64,000 nt of DNA from Dryococelus australis. Taxonomy: Eukaryota; Arthropoda; Insecta; Phasmatodea; Phasmatidae. Where the stretch lies: contig CM057003.1 of NCBI GenBank assembly GCA_029891345.1, positions 13,432,709 through 13,496,708 on the forward strand. Reading direction: 5' to 3'. Shown piece by piece: positions 10,003-21,656 of the stretch. The notes beneath the pieces are model-generated. The model did not search any database, was not told the DNA's origin, and was given only the letters and a program-made list of their open reading frames with translations. The position numbers were made by a program, and so were the translations under genes. Position 1 is the stretch's first letter; each line of letters starts with the position of its first letter.

Positions 10003-11881
10003 TTGGATGTTCTCGGTAAAATGAGCTCTTCTGAAAACCCTGCTTAAGAATTTTTTTTGTGTGCATTCTGTTTGTTTTTTTACCGCATGTAATATTAACA
10101 CTGCCATGGGCCTTGCGTCGGTAAAGTAAAAATACGATGCTCTTATAGAAGCAAATATATTAAAGATTTCCTCATTCTTAATCTTGTAAGCATTAAAATA
10201 AAAGTTGTTAAGTTTGGCTTATTTGTTACTTATAGAATTATGTGTACTTATCGTACAAAGATCTGCATGAACTTACTCTACTCCGAAAGCACCTCTTCCA
10301 ATCCATCCAGAACACATGAATGGCTCTGGAATAATGACAAGACTACTGCTACTGCACAAACAAACAACCAACAAAAAAAAAACAATTCAATGATCGAGGA
10401 GCATTTAATTAATACTAAAAAAAAATTTAATGCAAAACATACAAGTTCGGGGTTTAGAAAAATAACGTATGCAGCACAAATTCAATAGCAAGCTCTACTC
10501 AGAAAATTATTAAAACGGGTGACTTTATTCAGCATAGTGTAGTGCTTCAATACAAGGGAAAGTTGAATACAGTGTTTATTTAAAAATCTCTCCCCCTTTA
10601 GTTCACTTTATCAGTTAATAATTTTTTAAAAACTTTGGCTTAGCTCAAATAATAAAGTTATTTAGTAGTATATTTCAACTCCGTTTCTGAGCGAAGTGTG
10701 GGCAAATTTCTAACGAAATTCACTTGGATGAAATCATCAAAGTCTTAAACGAATATTCCAGTAATTAAGTCAAACTGCTGCCATCTGCAACCTAATACAG
10801 GCTTTACTTAGCTGTAAATTCGCATTGTATTTACTCTGGAACACGAAGATCATGTAGTACATCATAGCAAACTTATTGCTATACGTGAGGAATTGCGTGA
10901 TTTGGAAAGTCCTTTTCCACCAAAAAATACTGATCAAGGCACTCTTCTTTGCGCCACGCGCACGTCGCTGCCTTAATTTACACCTTAAAAACCTCTTGAC
11001 GCTAGAACCATTTTAAAATCACCTTTTTACTACATTTCCAATAATCTGGATCAGCAGTCCTGACTGACCAGCTAAGACATCCAGGATACAATATGTCGCT
11101 ATAAAGTTCGAAACATGATTTTTTTTTACAGCACAGTGTAATATTAATTTACCAAATTAATATGTTGCCTAAACTTGAAGTACTTTCAAAAATAATTCTT
11201 ACACATTACATTGTGTACCATGCTGCCAACTACTGAACCATGTTTACATTAAAATAGATATTACGTTACAATTTGTTTGAAACTGTTACTTCAAAATGAT
11301 GCATTAAAACATTACGTTAACAATAATTTAACAATTCTGAAAATATTTTTAACGTTTGTTATTATAAAATTTTACATTGCAATTAAAAGAAATAAACAAG
11401 ACAATAAACAAACATTTATCAAGCGTAACACGCATGTAGCGTTACTACAGATCAATGAATTTTGCCAATACGACTGTCATATAAATATTAAACATAAATA
11501 TTTCAGATTATAAGAAATAAAAGTGTGCAACGGAAGTAAAAATAACAAGTGTGCAAAATATAATAATATCATACGTCACAAAGTAAAAGAAATAAATTCT
11601 CTATTCACAAATGCATGTATTAACACAAATGTTTTAATTCAACTTTAAGACATAGAACTGCATTCCCTCACTATTAAGACATAGAACTGCATTCCCTCAC
11701 TATTAAGACATAGAACTGCATTACCTCACTATTAAGACATAGAACTGCATTCCCTCACTATTACTAACTTTACTGTGTGCATTCCAATCAGTGTTCGTGT
11801 TAAAATATATGCATGGTAAGAGCAGTGACTTTTTCAAAGGTTGATTTCAAAAGTGCTCACTTTACTTTATCGTGGAGAGCC
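10003..11881 (+). mobile_element. Long element with family A ends (1.88 kb), or split family A copy
   Basis: The left 140 bp match the left end of family A (TTGGATGTTCTCGGTAAAAT, then the GTGTGCATTCTG and CATGGGCCTTGCGTCGG blocks). The last 125 bp match its right end (TTAAAATATATGCATGG, AAAAGTGCTCACTTTA, CGTGGAGAGCC). Between them lie about 1.6 kb of AT-rich DNA without a convincing transposase. Either a family A copy was split by an insertion, or this is a longer member of the family. It also carries a 29-bp tandem array near its right end. Confidence 0.55.
11644..11760 (+). repeat. 29-bp tandem repeat, 4 copies
   Basis: Four head-to-tail copies of a 29-bp unit (TTAAGACATAGAACTGCATT plus CCCTCACTA), almost identical to each other. 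The unit resembles the GGAACTGCTTTCCCT stretch found once at the same place in another family A copy (15.5 kb), so it looks like a local amplification of family A sequence. Confidence 0.93.
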
Positions 11882-12059
11882 TTTACAAGGATTGTTCTAA
11901 AATGATACATGTTGGACACCCATAAGGTCTGTGAAAAGGAAATTCACAATCTTATACTTCTTAAAATGCCATAGTAGTAGGAGAGAAGCTGTTGCACGAG
12001 CAAGGAGCAAGACTGGTTTACGTGCCATTTTACAAAAATGTGTGTACCTCCTTCCCCAA

Positions 12060-12275
12060 TCCCACCCCCCTCCGACACTCCTCCCCCTCCCCCAGAGGTT
12101 TGCTGTGATTGGCTGTGCCCCTTCCACCTCCCCATCTCCGCTTCTACTTCACCAACAAGGTGTGTTGTGATTGGCTGTTGGTGTTACCCCTTCGTGTTAG
12201 TGTATGTGTGCGTGGCTACTCCTTTGTACAGAGGGGTTACCCCTCCTTCACTGGAGGTGAACTGTGATTGGTCTT
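12060..12275 (+). repeat. Repeat with three inverted CCAAT boxes, copy 1
   Basis: A C-rich tract is followed by GTGATTGGCTG at about 12107-12118, TTGTGATTGGCTGTTG at about 12165-12180 and CTGTGATTGG at about 12261-12270. A related block lies on the opposite strand at 61895-61990. ATTGG is the inverted CCAAT box bound by NF-Y, so an element promoter is possible, but no transcript is evident. Confidence 0.6.
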
Positions 12276-12351
12276 TGGAGCAAGCAATGCAGAAGGGGCA
12301 TTCTATTAGATGTCGCCTTTTTGGAGTCCAGAGCACGACTGAGCTCTGGAG

Positions 12352-12480
12352 CAGCATAGGTGTTCTCTCTTCGGAATCTGAAGATGAAATGAGCTGTGTT
12401 AGGGCTGGGGGGAGATAGGGGGGAGGGTTCAGTAGCGGCATAGTCGTTCGCCCTTCAGAGTCTGAAGATGGAATGAGCTG
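12352..12480 (-). repeat. Imperfect 82-bp tandem duplication
   Basis: A block ending GTCTGAAGATGGAATGAGCT/GAATCTGAAGATGAAATGAG occurs twice, about 82 bp apart, with G-rich spacer. On the minus strand it would encode two copies of an LISSSDSEERT-like peptide next to the gag-protease relic. It may be a duplicated piece of that element. Confidence 0.55.
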
Positions 12481-14280
12481 GAGAGAGAGCCGATTTTGCT
12501 TCGTCGCTGTCCGCCGTGCCACTGAGCTCAAGTGATTGCAAATATTTGAGAAACTTCCCTGAAATAATAGTGCATGCAGAATCTGAATCAAATAGTGCAC
12601 TAACACTCAAAGAACCTAAATTCATTTCGATGCGAGGGGTACTCACTCTTTGCATGCCAACGACATTTGGAAGATGTGGACACAACACATGCTCAAAGGA
12701 CTGGAATCATTATGCTCACTGTGGGCCTATGATTGTTCAAACAATTGTTGAAATAGGTTACAAATAATCCTCTCTAGATACAATGTGAGTATATTATGAA
12801 ACCTCATTGTATTTGCAGTAAACGGGAGTACAGTTGCTCACTTGTCCTCCTCATTGTCTGGGTTTTTAGTTGCCAACAATTGGCTTCAATGTGTCTGGCT
12901 GTATCGTCTAGTATGACATCTTAGCTATGTTTGCTCTGGTTCTTAGAATCTTTATCTCGATCCTTAGAATCATTACCAGTTGCCTTAGCTCCATGGGATT
13001 TATAGTCAACTGAGAAAAAACACCTGTTAGATCTGGCTTTTCACACCTCTGGTCAACACAACGGATGTTTTGAGAATGAATACACATTCTATCTAACCCT
13101 GCAAAATTGGTTGGTTTTTCTTGAAATACTAGATGGATGTGTTCTTCAGGTACAAATCTCTCCAAAATATTATCAACAAGTTCTTGCTCAGGAAGTGACA
13201 ACCTATGCACTACAGCTGCTTCCTTAATGTCAGTGGTGTACACTGGCAGTGGTTAATAAGACCCTTGCAGGCAATGCAAATATTTCAAACACAACTCTGT
13301 CAAAAGCCTTGTGGGGATAAAAAAAAGTGCAAAATATCTTGATGATAAGCATCAAAACTTAATCCTTGGGCGATGGCCTGTTGGGTATGGTCACTTAGGG
13401 GTCCCTGAGTAGAAAGGAAAATAACCTCCAACAACTGAGGTTCTGGTACAGTTTATGTTGGTGCAAACAAACAAACATTTTTAAAAATTCAAAACATTTG
13501 GGTACATCTAGACCATCGGTGATAGATAAATCTCTTAACATGCGCTCAAGAGGGAAATGAATCTTTCCAAAAACAGGTGAGGGTGCCTGGTACATGCTTG
13601 GGTAAACAGCAGGAGCCATGTTCACTATGGGCACAAAAACAGAATTAGAAGTGGGGCCAAACATTTGCGCTATCGAAGCAATAGCAGAAGAAATTCAAGG
13701 GGTTGGGGTAGTGAGTTCAGGACTTGTTGTGCAACAACTTGCATAGGTAGCTGTGTCGTGTAAGTCTAATATTGGATTTTGGTTTTCGGGTGCAGAAGGA
13801 GCATCGAGGGTATAAACACACAATTGTACAGTAAGGTGTGACGCAGCACTTTCTTCCTGTGTGGCAGTAACCACACACGATTTGTTTTCGGCTTGATTCA
13901 CCATGTCACTAAGTACTGCAACCTGTTCTACGACATTTTACATGGATGCAGCCTGCGAGCCAGAAAGGACTTCATAAGATATGGTCAGAAAATTTCTTAC
14001 TCGTCTATCCAAACGAGATAGCGTCGGCTTTATTCTTCACACGGTTACACTACTTTGGTCATCATTCAAGTGTTCAACCATTTCAATTATTGCAAACAAC
14101 TCCGAGGCGCAAAATTCGTACTCAACATTTACCTCTAGGTTGGAAAATTCATTACATTTGCCTGAAGAGCACTACCCAAAGCTTTTCGCAAATCAGACAC
14201 AGTAAATTCTGTTGGCTGTATGTCATGCAATTTAAGCTCATAGGACAATTCATCCTTCAGAAGGCACTCCGGTACTAGTG
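12455..14280 (-). pseudogene. LTR-retrotransposon gag and protease relic
   Basis: Reading the minus strand from 14280 downward, gag-like pieces appear in order. These are an N-terminal stretch with FTVSDLRKALGSALQ (about 14200), a block with LERMLRDLSITDGLDVPKCF (13664-13395), and a capsid-like block with LPEQELVDNILERFVPEEH and KPTNFAGLDRMCIHSQNIR (13243-12908). Beyond a degenerate, probable zinc-knuckle region comes a retropepsin-like segment (12688-12455) with VSALFDSDSACTIISGKFL. The catalytic D-T/S-G reads D-S-D, so it is inactive. Frames change repeatedly and stops are present. No reverse transcriptase follows; the sequence runs into the CCAAT repeat. The family (Ty3/gypsy or BEL-like) was not decided. 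Confidence 0.7.
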
Positions 14281-15007
14281 TACTCGGTATCATTTAAAAA
14301 CACACAAAACAATAACATATACATTAAAATATTAAAATTAAACAATCCATAACCTAACATGCACCATTAAGAACAACCGCCATGAGAGGAAGTGTTGAAA
14401 AGCAGCTTAAAGGATCACATGAGCAGAAAAACAACCCTTGGCGCTCAACACAAGAACCAACAGGTAGAAAAAATCCCCCGACAGAAAGGGGATTGTCAAC
14501 CTAAATGGCTACCAATCCAAGCACCATGTTACCCCAGAGGAGAACTAGGAACGAAATCTGCCACAAGAGCGATCCTTCAGGCTAAAGAGAGATTGAGACA
14601 CAGGTCCGAGCCTTACTAAGTCGTCTTACCTTCTACATCAACATGGGTAAACCTTAATGAAAGATAAGTAGGCACTAGGCACATGTATGCACAATGCAAA
14701 AGAGAATGTGTAGCCTTCAATACGAAGTTTTGTGCTAGTTCAATATATGTTACTTTGGTAAATTTACTTTGTCTTCGTTAATTAATGAATTAAATATTCT
14801 TCTAGACTTAGAAATAAAAATATTACAAATATAACCTTCTTCTTGTATTTTATTTTCGGATGTGGACACCGAAGCGCCCTCAAACCCCTTAATAGGGGGG
14901 GGGGGGAGCAAAACAATAAAACAAAAAACACCAAGACATAACAATATGAGTATTATGTGTTCAACGTGATGTATGTACACCTGTGGATATTTATATTTCC
15001 TATAATA
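14281..15007. other. Intergenic DNA
   Basis: No gene was recognised. A G-tract lies at about 14896-14906. An open frame at 14392-14619 has no recognisable motif. Confidence 0.5.
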
Positions 15008-15162
15008 GAGAATAATTTGCTGAAACCATTTTAAAACTGAGAACAATTTTCTGAAACCATTGTAAAACTGAGAACAATTTTCCGGAACCATTTTATGATT
15101 GAGGGCAATTTGCTGAAACTATTTTATAGTTGAGAACAAGTTTCTGAAACCGTTTTATAAAA
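15008..15162 (+). repeat. 31-bp tandem repeat, 5 copies
   Basis: Five consecutive 31-bp units, each starting GAGAAYAA or GAGGGCAA and containing CTGAAACCATTTTA-like sequence. Period and phase were checked: unit starts are at 15008, 15039, 15070, 15101 and 15132. Identity between units is roughly 80-90%. Confidence 0.93.
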
Positions 15163-15265
15163 AAATTTTAACACATGAAAATTGTTTTTATTTCCTATTC
15201 CAAGATTTTCTGGTTAGGTCGAAATTCCAAAGGAGACGAGAAAATGGGCCGCAATGACGGTTTGC

Positions 15266-15660
15266 TCTGTTCACGGTAGATTGAGCACTTTCGAAAACCC
15301 TGCTTAACATATATTTTTATGCACTTCGTGTATTCTTCCACTATATGCAAAATTAAAATTTCCATGGGCCTGATCTTTTTATTCATGCGTCGCTCAAGCG
15401 AAACTATGGAATAACGAGAAAAGTAAATATTTGACAAATTTCTTAGTTCTTACACATACAAGCATTTAAAGAAAGAAAAAACAGAAACCAAATATTTATA
15501 ATTTCAGTATTATTTACAGTACAGGGAACTGCTTTCCCTTCCTTGTTCCAACATTACTGGGCACCTGCTAGTCAATGTGCCCGTAGACGTATATGCAAAT
15601 AGGGGTAGTGACCTTTTTGAAAGGTTTATTTCAAAAGTGTTCAATTTAGCGTGAACAGCC
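15266..15660 (+). mobile_element. Family A MITE-like element, copy 4
   Basis: The ends are CTCTGTTCACGGTAGATTGA and GTTCAATTTAGCGTGAACAG then CC. Internal GTGTATTCTTCCACTATATG, TTCATGCGTCG and ATATGCAAATA blocks match the other copies. A GC-rich IR-like fragment begins about 120 bp after its right end. Confidence 0.82.
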
Positions 15661-15784
15661 TAGCTAGTCCCGCACTAGGCAGCCGCCTTGAGGCAAGCTT
15701 CTCACGTAAGCCTCCTACTGGCACGAAGGAGAGGGCAAGCTATAAAAAGTTGTGTTTTCACCTTAGAGCTGCAGTTGAACACGA

Positions 15785-16190
15785 GGACTGCTGGCGCTTG
15801 CTCTGGCCGCGTATCTGACGGCGATCACGCTGTACGCGTCCTACTCTGCGCAGATGATATCCTCCCTGGCGATGCGTGGGCACTTTGGAGATCTTGGAGC
15901 AGATGCTGGAGATGGGCCTCGGCGTGCGCGCCAACTCTGGGAAACTCAACAACTTCAACGATAGTACTGCGCACTCCTCGTCAGGTGCTCGCTGCTGGCG
16001 CTTGCTCTGGCCGCGTATCTGACGGCGATCACGCTGTACGCGTCCTACTCTGCGCAGATGATCTCCTCCCTGGCGATGCATGGGCACTTTGGAGATCTTG
16101 GAGCAGCTGCTGGAGATGGGCACCTACCGCCTCGGCGTGCGCGCCAACTCTGGGAAACTCAACAACTTAGTACAGCGCACTCCTCGTCGC
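15785..16190 (+). pseudogene. Ionotropic receptor pore/S2-lobe fragment, tandemly duplicated and frameshifted
   Basis: Each repeat encodes LLALALAAYLTAITLYASYS then AQMISSLAM. This matches the M3 helix and the A-x-Y-S-A-x-L/M-I-S motif of insect IRs. In the next frame follows EILEQLLEMGTYRLGVRANS with GKLNN, the start of the S2 ligand-binding lobe. The frame breaks between the two parts in both repeats. The block occurs twice, 204 bp apart (landmark CTGGCGCTTGCT at 15791 and 15995). The first copy lacks 9 bp at the M-G-T-Y-R-L-G position and has a TGA just before its M3. It is read as a dead, internally duplicated IR remnant. The protein family is well supported by motif; the parent gene is not in the window. 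Confidence 0.75.
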
Positions 16191-16290
16191 CAACCTGCTT
16201 CAGCCTTTCCCGCTGTTGGCAACCCTGCATGGTTCCTATCAGGGGGTGTTCACAGGATAGGGAACTACAGGTCGCTTATTTTTTAAGTCC

Positions 16291-16925
16291 CTCTCCACGC
16301 ATACCATCATTTTAGTTCAATATTTTGATACCCATTAAAGCAATTGCAAATTGTTTCGCAGTTGTTACACTACGGGAGCTTAAGTATTTTATACATTTAA
16401 AAAAATATGCATTCTCATAGATTTACGCAAAAAAAAAAAATGTTCTCATACTTTTACTATGTTGCCTAGCCGCTGGCCATATTGTTGTTGAAGACGGAAG
16501 CGTGATGACAGGATAACTATGAATTTCTGAAATGCGTTGCAATTCTTGGCAGAACATCGCAATCTTTTGATCCCAAACATAACTCATTTTATTCCACTGT
16601 TAAAGGTGATCCACAAGTGTTCAAATTTCCTAAAGATATTGAATGACACGTGTGATTAATAATAATATTTGTACTGCAGTTTTAAGAAGTTCAATGTGTA
16701 TCCGCCAGGAGCGCTGTAACTACTCAGTAGCGCCAACGTCGTAATTCGAAGTGATGCAGTAGTTGTGCCGACTAAGTTGGCGACCGCTCAATAACATTGC
16801 TGTTGCCACTCTGGTATACACCTTATTTACTCCACGGTTCCTACTACCTGCACATCTCGTACTCTTCACCAGCCACCTGTCAACTTTAACACTTCCGCGG
16901 ATCTGGTGACTAACATCAGTGAATG
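16291..16925. other. Intergenic DNA
   Basis: No gene was recognised. A short GTGTTCACAGGATAGGGAAC at about 16246-16265 weakly recalls the family A end. Confidence 0.5.
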
Positions 16926-17100
16926 CGGGATACCTCCCGGATTTTCACCGAAATGTGACGCTAGTCGGCGGTCTTTCTTGGCGATCTCCGGTTTCCCCCA
17001 ACGTCTTTGCATTCCGGCGCTGCTCCATTCTCGCCTCGTTCACCCCCATTGGATCTCAGGTTCCTGCCACACCTCGCCACTCCACACTCTGCATTTTCGG
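16926..17100 (+). mobile_element. SINE body fragment, main family
   Basis: The tRNA-like head is missing. The body (CTCCCGGATTTTCACCGAAA, then TTGGCGATCTCCGGTTTCCC and CATTCCGGCGCTGCTCCATT) aligns with the other family copies. Confidence 0.65.
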
Positions 17101-17531
17101 AGCCAGTATACTGGGACGGACACAAGTCAGCTCTGTATAAAAGAGCTACTTTAATGCCCTTATTTACGGTACTATAAAATATATACAGCAATAAATTCCA
17201 CAGTTTACCAGCACTCCCGCCGTATTACTATCATCAGTGTAAATAATAAATTCTTTCTCAATATATTTTAAGTTAATCATTAAAAATTTAAATTAGTCTT
17301 TTAACAAAAATGATACAATTTAATACTTTGCATTTGAGAGCAAAAGCACTTTCTACGTCTGCTCCTAACCGTAATCCGGTCACAAATGCCGTAACATTTA
17401 TCCGGGATAACACTTCGCAGTCATTTCGATCATAAAGGTCGCTGCTGTCTGCGCGCTGCCAATAACAGCCGTTGCTCGCCAAATCGTCGCAGTCACAGTC
17501 GTCCATGCATCAAAATCTACATCTAACGGAG
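17101..17531. other. Intergenic DNA with one unrecognised minus-strand ORF
   Basis: A 72-codon frame (17506-17288, minus) opens with an acidic, Cys-rich stretch (MDDCDCDDLASNGCYWQRAD). No family was recognised and there is no splice or promoter support, so it is not called a gene. Confidence 0.35.
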
Positions 17532-17775
17532 TGGGGCCACGTTGGCTGAGTAGCTCACCTCTCACCAAGGCGATCCGGGCTCAATCCTCACTCCGGATTT
17601 TCGCATGTGGAAATCGTGCCGGACGATGCCGTTGGTCGGCGGGTTTTCTCGGGGATCTCCCGTTTCCCACGCTCTTTCATTCCGGTAATGCTCTATACTC
17701 GCCTCAATCTCCCTCATCGGCTCGCAAGACCTCGATGCCAAGAGCCGTCCACATCTCCTCACTCACATTTGATGG
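17532..17775 (+). mobile_element. tRNA-derived SINE, main family
   Basis: A near-complete copy. The head has GTTGGCTGAGTAGC (box A) and GGGCTCAATCC (box B). The body has GCCGGACGATGCCGTTGGTC and GGGGATCTCCCGTTTCCCAC, and the tail has GCAAGACCTCGATGCCAAGA. Confidence 0.85.
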
Positions 17776-18110
17776 AGTATAGAGCCGTGTTTACACTTAT
17801 GCGCTTAACCTTTGTAGACTATTTCGTACCTAGACACTCCCAGAGATAACCTCGTCCATCATCGAGACGTTTCTCCATAGCCGAGGTAGTCCTCGGCCTT
17901 CTGGAAGGTGTTAGACGCCACTATGTGTGAGCTGTCAATCAAGCGTGGGCCAGACACATCTCCCCTCCTTCCCTCCACCATATTAGACATCATATCGTCG
18001 CTATACGCTGGACTAGTCATGCATTCGTATGATCACACATCTGTGATCACTGTTGGTGTCAAACAAGATGAGGGGGGGGGGGGGGCACAGACAGACCACC
18101 GGCTCGCAAC

Positions 18111-18344
18111 AGTGAGAGCGTGGGTGAGGAGATTTGGGCGGCTCTTAACATCGAGGTCTTGAGAGCCGATGAGGGTGAAGCAAGTCGAGATTAGAGCAGC
18201 GCAGGAATGAAAGGGAGGGGGAAACAGATCTCCGATGAAACCCGCCGACCACTTGCGAAAATCCGGAGTGAAGCGGCCGGGGATTGAACTCAGCTCTCCT
18301 TGGTGAGTGGCGAACAGTCTAACCACTCAGCCACTGTGGCCCCG
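18111..18344 (-). mobile_element. tRNA-derived SINE, main family, inverted
   Basis: Reverse-strand near-complete copy. The head at the right end has CCACAGTGGCTGAGTGGTTA on the minus strand. The tail at the left end carries the CTCAAGACCTCGATGTTAAG signature. A run of 14 G residues (about 18072-18085) lies just beyond its tail. Confidence 0.85.
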
Positions 18345-19087
18345 GGTAGCAACAGTATTATTTCCATTCAGTGTTAGTAAACGTACATGCTAGGCTAACT
18401 GCTGAAAGAAAAATTAGAAAACACAAACGTGTAACAAAAACGCCAATTCATACTTTATATAAGAAAATTCAGCTACCAGCAATTATAAACACTTCACGTT
18501 TAACAGCACTTTAAATTATACTGTACACTGTCTCTACTATAGATAAGACAGTCAGTGTTTAATAAAAGTGGAGCTAAGGAATAGTTTTATTCTTCAGCAT
18601 TCCTTTTCTACCGTGAACTAACCATACCTACACGCGAGATTCATGAACGAATTTGGCCAACATTTTTCCTTTATGTTTGCCAAAATTATGTCGTGTAGCT
18701 GATGCTACGCATGAAATTAACATAAGCACCCAACCTACACAACTAAGCCACCTGAAGGGTAGCTCTACTTGCGGGAACTAAAAGAAATATTAATATTAAG
18801 GCAACTCGTTTAATTGTCTAAAGAATAATAAAACTGCATGCAAGAGGATCCTTTTCTCTCCCTCTTTGTATATAGATAAATTATTTTTCGCCCCATAAGG
18901 ACATTTAAGTGGGTTTCCAAACCATCTCGGTTCGAAGTTCCTTCCGTGATCCTTTCGACCAGCTGAATGGGGGAGAAAACTAATTAAAACATATTTGTTC
19001 TTATCAAAATTAAAACTGATTTATTGTAACTATCTAAATAAACAATTAGACGCATAGTGAAATAAAACATAGGGGACGTCTTTAACA
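18345..19087. other. AT-rich intergenic DNA
   Basis: No gene or classified repeat was recognised. Confidence 0.5.
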
Positions 19088-19455
19088 TAGGGGAAGGTTG
19101 CTATCAATGGACCCGCGTCATGGATGGACCGTCGCAATATTTCTCTCATGTGACACTGCTAGTGTACTCTAGCGGTGGTAAAGCGTACCTCTACTTCGCG
19201 AGATGACGCCATGTTAGTTTGAAAACGTTCGTGCAAACGGATGACGGAACAGCACGTCCAGGTGAAATTTTCATAGTTTTAATTAAATTTGTAGAGAAAA
19301 TACTTTACTGAATAATTAGTATTAATTTCATAACACCTAATTAGTTGTTGTTACTAAGTGAAAGGGTGTTCCTTTGGCTATTTCTTGAATATGGCATTTA
19401 GTCCTTGCGATTAATATGTGCGCGATAGTGAAGAGTTTAAATGCAAACCAAATAT

Positions 19456-19513
19456 GTTGCCATGATTGGACCAGAACTGCCTCCCATCAATAGAGCCGTC
19501 TAATCATGGCAAC
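19456..19513. repeat. Subterminal inverted repeat of the pogo-like element
   Basis: GTTGCCATGATTGGAC (19456-19471) and its near-perfect reverse complement (19498-19513) flank a 26-nt spacer. Both resemble the GTTGCTATCAATGGACC stretch in the terminal repeat, so they may be extra transposase-binding sites. The binding role is inference. Confidence 0.7.
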
Positions 19514-19861
19514 CATTTCCTAGATATCACTGTTGTGCAATTTTACTCGGCAGGAAGTGAAGAGTGCCGCTATATGTAATTATAGCTGAGTCAATGCGTG
19601 GATAAGATAGCTGTGCTGTCTCTTACATTCATCGTGTCATGCTGTTTTCTAATTTTTAATACTCCATAACCTCGGGCCTACATAAGGAAAACTAGCGCGG
19701 TCATAGTTTTTTTTTTAATACAAGGGGTGTACAACATTTACTGCGATCAAAATATTAACAAAATATATTACCAATAAACTTTCTCCCATTCTTAGGCCAT
19801 ATTTTTTTGGTCTGCATGCAGTGTATGGCATGTAGGCCTCTGTTGTGTACTAATTTGTGTA

Positions 19862-21656
19862 GTGTCAACGCATTATTTGGATAAACATTTAACCAATTTG
19901 GGCTACTGTTTCAGGATACCTAAAGGCGTGAAGTACGGCACGTGGTCAGAAGAATCAATAAGCCAAGCCTTATCTGCAGTAAGAAATTGTGATATGGGTT
20001 TGAACGAGGTAGCTAGGCAATATGGAGTTCCCAAAGCCACATTGAAACGTCATAAAGATGGTAAGAATTTTTATGCTATTGAAGATAAGAAAGTAATTGG
20101 TAGTGTATGTGACATACCACCGCACAATTAGAGGAGTGCTTGTTTGGTGTTACTGCCACTAATCTCAGAATGTTAGCTTATGCTATCGCGGAGAGAAATG
20201 GCATACCACACAGATTCAACAGAACTAAAAAAATCGCTGGTAAAAAGTGGTATTACCAGTTCATGAGCAGACACAAAGAGCTTTCTCTTAGGCAGCCGAA
20301 GGCTACATCAATGGCTAGGGCATCTGGTTTCAACAGAGAGCGAGTAAAGGAATTTTTTTGAGGTTTTGGTGAAAGTAGTTGATGAACATCATTTAGATGG
20401 TACTAGGATCTTCAACATTTTCAACACGAGAGTGGAATAACAGTAGTACAAAAAAACACGGAAAGTCATTGCACACGAGGACAAACATCAGGATGGTTCG
20501 AATTCTAGTGAAGAAAGAGGCGTCACAACTACTACAGTTTATTGTGCCAGTGCTGCTGGCCAAAATAGTTCCGCCGATGCTAATTTTTAAACGTGTTCGC
20601 TGTAAAGACGAACTGAAAGACAGTGCGACACCGGGCAGTATTTTTCATTTAATCCCGACAGTGGGTATATTACTAAAGAGATATTCGTGCAATGGCTGCA
20701 ACATTTCATTTCAATTGTTCGGCTGACTCGGACAAATAAAGTGCTCATTTTGCTGGATGGACATTCCACCCACACAAAGAATATTGAAGCCTTAGATCTA
20801 GCGTGAGAAAATGGAATAGTTATGGTCACACTTCCAGAACACAACACCCACAGATTACAGCCTCTGGGTGTATCTTTCTTTAAACCACTCAGTTCATATT
20901 ATATTGACGAAATCGAAAAATGGTTAAGATGTCATCCAGGTCGATGTGTTACTCAGCTCCAAATCGCAGAGATTTTTGGAAGGGCATATGGACGAGCAGC
21001 TATTGTTGGGACAGCGATAAGTGGATTTGCACATTCAGGTGTTTGGCCAGTCGATCCTGATGTGTTTAAATATTATCATTTTTCAGCTTCCAATGCAGTT
21101 CAGCCTGGACCATCATGTGCGAAGAATTTACCAGCCACAGCAAATCTCATGAGAAACGAAACAGCCAACTCTAGAACAGGAAATAGTATTCCTAGTACCA
21201 GCGCTGAAGAAAATAGGAATTTGCTTCCAGTTTCAGTACAGTCCATTTCTCCACTTTCAAGAGCAGCCATTGCTGTAGCTGATCGAGGAAAGAAAGGAAG
21301 TCAAAGAGTTCAAATACTCACAGATTCCCCGTATAAAAATAGCTTGGAAGAAGCTGAATAAAAGTCCACATCTAAGCCTAGGTATGGGTCCAGGCTAACC
21401 CAAAAAAAAAAAGAGTAATCAACCAGTAGGCGTACCAGAAACTACTGCTCTGAAGCCAACAAAAAGATTAAACTTTGCTGATTCGAGAACGCCTCCAAAT
21501 GTCGAAAAGGACTGGTACCGTGAGTTGTGCCAAGAAGTCTCTGTTGAAGAAATGATACAGTGCATGGCATGTAAAATTTGGGTCCATTCAAACTGTGCAG
21601 GTGTAAATCGAGGGGCAAAACGGTTTTTCTGTGAAAACTGCCTTCATCAGGCCTAA
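19862..21656 (+). pseudogene. pogo/Tigger-like transposase with C-terminal PHD finger, frameshifted
   Basis: Domains appear in order. A psq-type helix-turn-helix (19862-20131) has YGTWSEESISQALSAVRNCD and NEVARQYGVPKATLKRH. A CENP-B-type second HTH (about 20130-20361, next frame) has KIAGKKWYYQFMSRHKELSL. A damaged first half of the DDE_1 domain spans 20362-20820, with a stop in the block before GHSTHTKN. The second half (20822-21361) has EHNTHRLQPLGVSFFKPLSS, HPGRCVTQLQIAEIFGRAYG and SGVWPVDPDVF, typical of insect pogo-like proteins. A PHD-like finger (21510-21656) has MIQCMACKIWVHSNCAG and FCENC. At least three frame changes make it non-functional. It lies inside an element with matching terminal repeats. 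Confidence 0.88.

Noticed and set aside
11644..11760. CRISPR-like array (29-bp repeats)
   Set aside because: The copies are directly adjacent with no unique spacers, and the genome is eukaryotic.
15688..16170. 160-codon ORF over the IR fragment
   Set aside because: It is out of frame with the M3 and S2 motifs, which lie in the other two frames; it is open because the DNA is GC-rich.
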